Shown in pieces: positions 62,058 through 64,000 of a DNA stretch of 64,000 nucleotides; the stretch's first letter is position 1, and each line of letters opens with the position of its first letter. The notes below the pieces were generated by a model. The model did no database searches. It saw only the letters and a list, made by a program, of their open reading frames with translations, and had not been told where the DNA came from. This stretch comes from Paraburkholderia sejongensis. GTDB taxonomy: Bacteria; Pseudomonadota; Gammaproteobacteria; Burkholderiales; Burkholderiaceae. The position numbers and the translations under genes are program-made. Location of the stretch: assembly GCF_020880815.1 (NCBI RefSeq), contig NZ_JAJITD010000010.1:1-64000 (forward strand), read 5' to 3'.

Positions 62058-62248
62058 TGATGTGCGGGCAGCCTTGGCGTATCCGTTTGTGTCGGATATC
62101 TCGCAATTGAGATGCCCTCGTTCGCGCCCAGCGACGGCGCACGCGGAGCCGCTTGCACAGGACCGGTCGGAGCCGCGGCCACAGCCGGTTACCGGTTGAA
62201 ACAAGCACATACATATCGCATCGGGCGCGCGCCCTAGAATGCCCTCAG

Positions 62249-62321
62249 CCCGCACTCTCCGCGCGAACAGTCTGTGCGGGTCAGAGGCGCCGGCGTGCCC
62301 GCGCCGGTGCTTCGCCTCTTT
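62249..62321 (+). ncRNA. candidate structured RNA with terminator-like 3' hairpin
   Basis: Two hairpins lie in tandem. The first pairs CCCGCAC (62249-62255) with GTGCGGG (62274-62280). The second pairs AGAGGCG then CCGGCG (62283-62295) with CGCCGG and CGCCTCT (62302-62319) and is followed by TTTCCTTCTT. No gene overlaps it. It may be a small RNA, or the transcript end of the MATE gene 190 bases upstream. The remainder of 62058-62366 holds nothing else visible. Confidence 0.35.
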
Positions 62322-62366
62322 CCTTCTTCCGCGTCGCCGCGGCGGCGCATTATGTGAGGGCCACGG

Positions 62367-62534
62367 TCATTCGCCGGTCGGCGCGGGCACCATCGAAGGC
62401 GGCCGGTCGTCGGTCGGCACGCCATGGTAATCGGCGGGGTCTTGCGGCGGCCCGCGATGATGGGTCGACGGGTTGTCCGCGCAGCCGGAGAGGCCGGCGC
62501 ACAGCAGCAGGGCAAGGGTCACGATACGAATCAT
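62367..62534 (-). CDS. small lipoprotein
   Basis: A 55-residue lipoprotein. MIRIVTLALLLCAGLSGCAD gives a compact signal and lipobox LSGC (Cys18). The mature part is polar, His/Pro-rich (STHHRGPPQDPADYHG) and only 38 residues long. No family recognised. AGGAG lies nine bases before the ATG at 62534; the longer in-frame start is unlikely because it would bury the signal. Confidence 0.75.
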   Translation of the reverse strand: MIRIVTLALLLCAGLSGCADNPSTHHRGPPQDPADYHGVPTDDRPPSMVPAPTGE

Positions 62535-62702
62535 CTGCAAACATCTCCTGAGACATGGGCGGAAGGTTGGCCGCCGAAGCGCGAAGAGTCTACCCGCAAA
62601 GCAGGTTGCGCGGCGGCGCACAGGAGCCACGCTCCCATTTCGTGAGATTTCACGAGACCTGAACTACTATGACGTCATGATCGCTTGTTTCGGGAGACTG
62701 CC

Positions 62703-62885
62703 ATGGACGCTGAATCGATCGCGGGTCTGGTCGGGCTTGGAATTGGCCTGGCGGTGCTGGTGGCGCTGTCGGTTTTCGAATCGCGCATGTACCGGCGCGA
62801 ACACGACGGCGAAGGCATGCTGCATCACTGGTTCACCCATCAGCATGTGCTGCATTTGCCGCACTGGAAGCGTCCGCGTCATTGA
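62703..62885 (+). CDS. small single-span membrane protein
   Basis: A 60-residue protein. Residues 6-27 (IAGLVGLGIGLAVLVALSVF) form one membrane helix. The C-terminal part is His-rich (LHHWFTHQHVLHLPHW) and could bind a metal; this is inference. GGGAGACTGCC precedes the ATG. It stands alone between a small lipoprotein and tRNA-Pro. No family recognised. Confidence 0.68.
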   Translation: MDAESIAGLVGLGIGLAVLVALSVFESRMYRREHDGEGMLHHWFTHQHVLHLPHWKRPRH

Positions 62886-63033
62886 CGCACGGCGGTGCCG
62901 ACGGATGCTGCGGCGATCGGCATGCCGCGCGATACGCGCGCCGGTTATCGACCGTCGTTTGCATTAAACATGCCTGTACGCCCGACTAGGGATTGACGTG
63001 CCTAGGGCAGTGCACGTACAATCTTTGATTCGT

Positions 63034-63110
63034 CGGAGCGTAGCGCAGCCTGGTAGCGCATCTGATTTGGGATCAGAGGGTCGAAGGTTCGAATCCTTTC
63101 GCTCCGACCA
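63034..63110 (+). tRNA. tRNA-Pro (anticodon TGG)
   Basis: A 77-base cloverleaf with encoded CCA: acceptor CGGAGCG/CGCTCCG, anticodon stem TCTGA/TCAGA around loop TTTGGGA, and T loop TTCGAAT. It reads CCA codons. Confidence 0.97.
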
Positions 63111-63123
63111 CGAAAAGCCGTAC

Positions 63124-63158
63124 AAAAACCCGCGTAGCCTCTGGCTTCGCGGGTTTTT
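63124..63158 (+). terminator. intrinsic terminator after tRNA-Pro
   Basis: AAAAACCCGCG pairs with CGCGGGTTTTT across a 13-base loop that can itself pair further (GCC/GGC). T-rich on both sides, so it may work in both directions. Confidence 0.92.
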
Positions 63159-63390
63159 GCTTTTGGGCTCGCCAACTCTTGCGCTATGCGTAGCGCCCGA
63201 TGGCGCGCGCCCACAAACGCCGACTCTCCCCGCCTCGGGCACTCGCCTTGCAAACCCGCCTGGGCGATGCGACAGTGCTCGCGCGTGAGCCGCGTCGACC
63301 GCATCCGCGCGGCGCCGCGCAAACGCTTCGCGCGCACGCCCCAGCCCGCTTGCCGATCCGCCGCCCCACAACCACCACCAGGAGACATGC

Positions 63391-63849
63391 ATGGACCTAA
63401 TCCTCTGGCGACACGCCGAAGCCGAAGATGTCGCCTCCAGCGATCTCGCCCGCGCGCTCACCACGCACGGCCGCAAACAGGCGCAGAACGCGGCCAAGTG
63501 GCTGCGCAGCCGTCTGCCCGACGACGCGGTGGTCCTCGCGAGCCCCGCGGTACGCACGATCCAGACAGCGGAAACGCTCAGCGACCGCTACCGCGTGGTC
63601 CGCGAACTGGCGCCGAATGCGAGCGCGAACGACGTGCTCGAAGCGGCCGGCTGGCCCGGCGGGATCGCGCAGACCGTGGTGATCGTCGGCCATCAACCGA
63701 CGCTCGGCCACGTCGCCGCGCAGCTGCTCGGCAACAGCGGCGCGAGCTGGCCGCTGAAAAAAGCCGGCATCTGGTGGATCGCGAGCCGCGAGCGCGACGG
63801 CGCGGAACAGGCAGTGCTGCGCGCCGCGATCAGCCCCGATCTGATCTGA
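63391..63849 (+). CDS. sixA: phosphohistidine phosphatase SixA
   Basis: A 152-residue histidine phosphatase superfamily member. LILWRHAEAED at residues 3-13 contains the catalytic RH, the second arginine is in RTIQTAETL near 50, and the second histidine in VIVGHQPTLGH near 107. SixA removes phosphate from histidine of phosphotransfer proteins such as ArcB or NPr. CCAGGAGACATGC precedes the ATG. The 230 bases between the tRNA terminator and this gene hold no gene. In Burkholderia this gene often lies close to the ppx/ppk/pho genes, consistent with the candidate Pho box downstream. Confidence 0.92.
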   Translation: MDLILWRHAEAEDVASSDLARALTTHGRKQAQNAAKWLRSRLPDDAVVLASPAVRTIQTAETLSDRYRVVRELAPNASANDVLEAAGWPGGIAQTVVIVGHQPTLGHVAAQLLGNSGASWPLKKAGIWWIASRERDGAEQAVLRAAISPDLI

Positions 63850-63907
63850 GCCACAGCGGCGGCGCACCGCCGCCGCGCGCACCAGCTAGGCGGCAACGCT
63901 TACGACC

Positions 63908-63946
63908 CGTCATCCAATCGTCACGGCTTTGCCATGCAAGCGTCAC
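63908..63946. promoter_or_regulatory. candidate PhoB box at the right edge
   Basis: Units CGTCATCCAAT, CGTCACGGCTT, TGCCATGCAAG and CGTCAC follow each other at exactly 11-base spacing (63908, 63919, 63930, 63941). This is the layout of PhoB-binding direct repeats (CTGTCAT-N4). The regulated gene would lie beyond the window. Confidence 0.45.
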
Positions 63947-64000
63947 CCCGCATTACTACATTGGCGAAAAAAGACATCCCACTTTTTTCGATCAGGACCG

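Overview
The window is a piece of a beta-proteobacterial chromosome, most likely Paraburkholderia/Burkholderia. Reasons: high GC with strong G/C third-position bias in nearly all genes, a large share of Burkholderia-type metabolic and transport genes, and intergenic long inverted repeats whose arms contain a palindrome of the type that produces spurious 'FFAAAKK' reading frames. No prophage, plasmid, CRISPR or complete insertion sequence was seen.

Layout. 1-6.4 kb: a gene remnant, a partial repeat copy, propionyl-CoA synthetase (prpE), MTA/SAH nucleosidase (mtnN) overlapping DNA helicase II (uvrD), then a 0.64-kb inverted repeat. 6.4-10.7 kb: valS, galU and a TusA-like gene. 10.8-23.1 kb: a compact myo-inositol locus. 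Two Gfo/Idh/MocA dehydrogenases and an RpiR-type regulator run leftwards; a sugar ABC transporter (binding protein, permease, ATPase) and iolC-J fusion, iolD, iolE and iolB run rightwards. A GGAA-N6-TTCC palindrome, the published motif for the RpiR-type IolR of Sinorhizobium, lies between the two arms next to a perfect TATAAT. Together these genes import inositol and convert it to dihydroxyacetone phosphate and malonate semialdehyde; the last enzyme (iolA/mmsA) is not in the window.

23.1-35.1 kb: an 820-residue internally duplicated lipoprotein of unknown function, a Liv-type ABC transporter (two ATPases, two permeases, no binding protein) whose LivF-like subunit has lost the Walker A lysine, a thioesterase, an iron-type alcohol dehydrogenase, a Nudix hydrolase, and an MFS transporter divergent from a LysR regulator. 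35.3-49.4 kb: alaS, a CaiB-type CoA-transferase, a small hydrolase, glnS, an amino-acid-binding protein, a Nudix hydrolase, a small secreted protein, a MauG-like cytochrome divergent from an AcpA-type phosphatase, and an amidohydrolase.

49.4-55.2 kb is an AT-richer islet with a two-domain glycosyltransferase, an FkbM methyltransferase with coiled coil, and a second methyltransferase. It abuts tRNA-Arg(TCT) and looks horizontally acquired. 55.6-64 kb: uppP, two very small genes with strong ribosome sites, an aldose-epimerase-like gene, nlpD, a lipoprotein, a roughly 1-kb gene-poor stretch with an orphan terminator, a DUF2288 gene translationally coupled to a MATE transporter starting at TTG, small membrane/lipoproteins, tRNA-Pro(TGG), sixA, and at the right edge four 11-bp units resembling a PhoB box.

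All identifications come from reading motifs, gene order and lengths; no database search was run.
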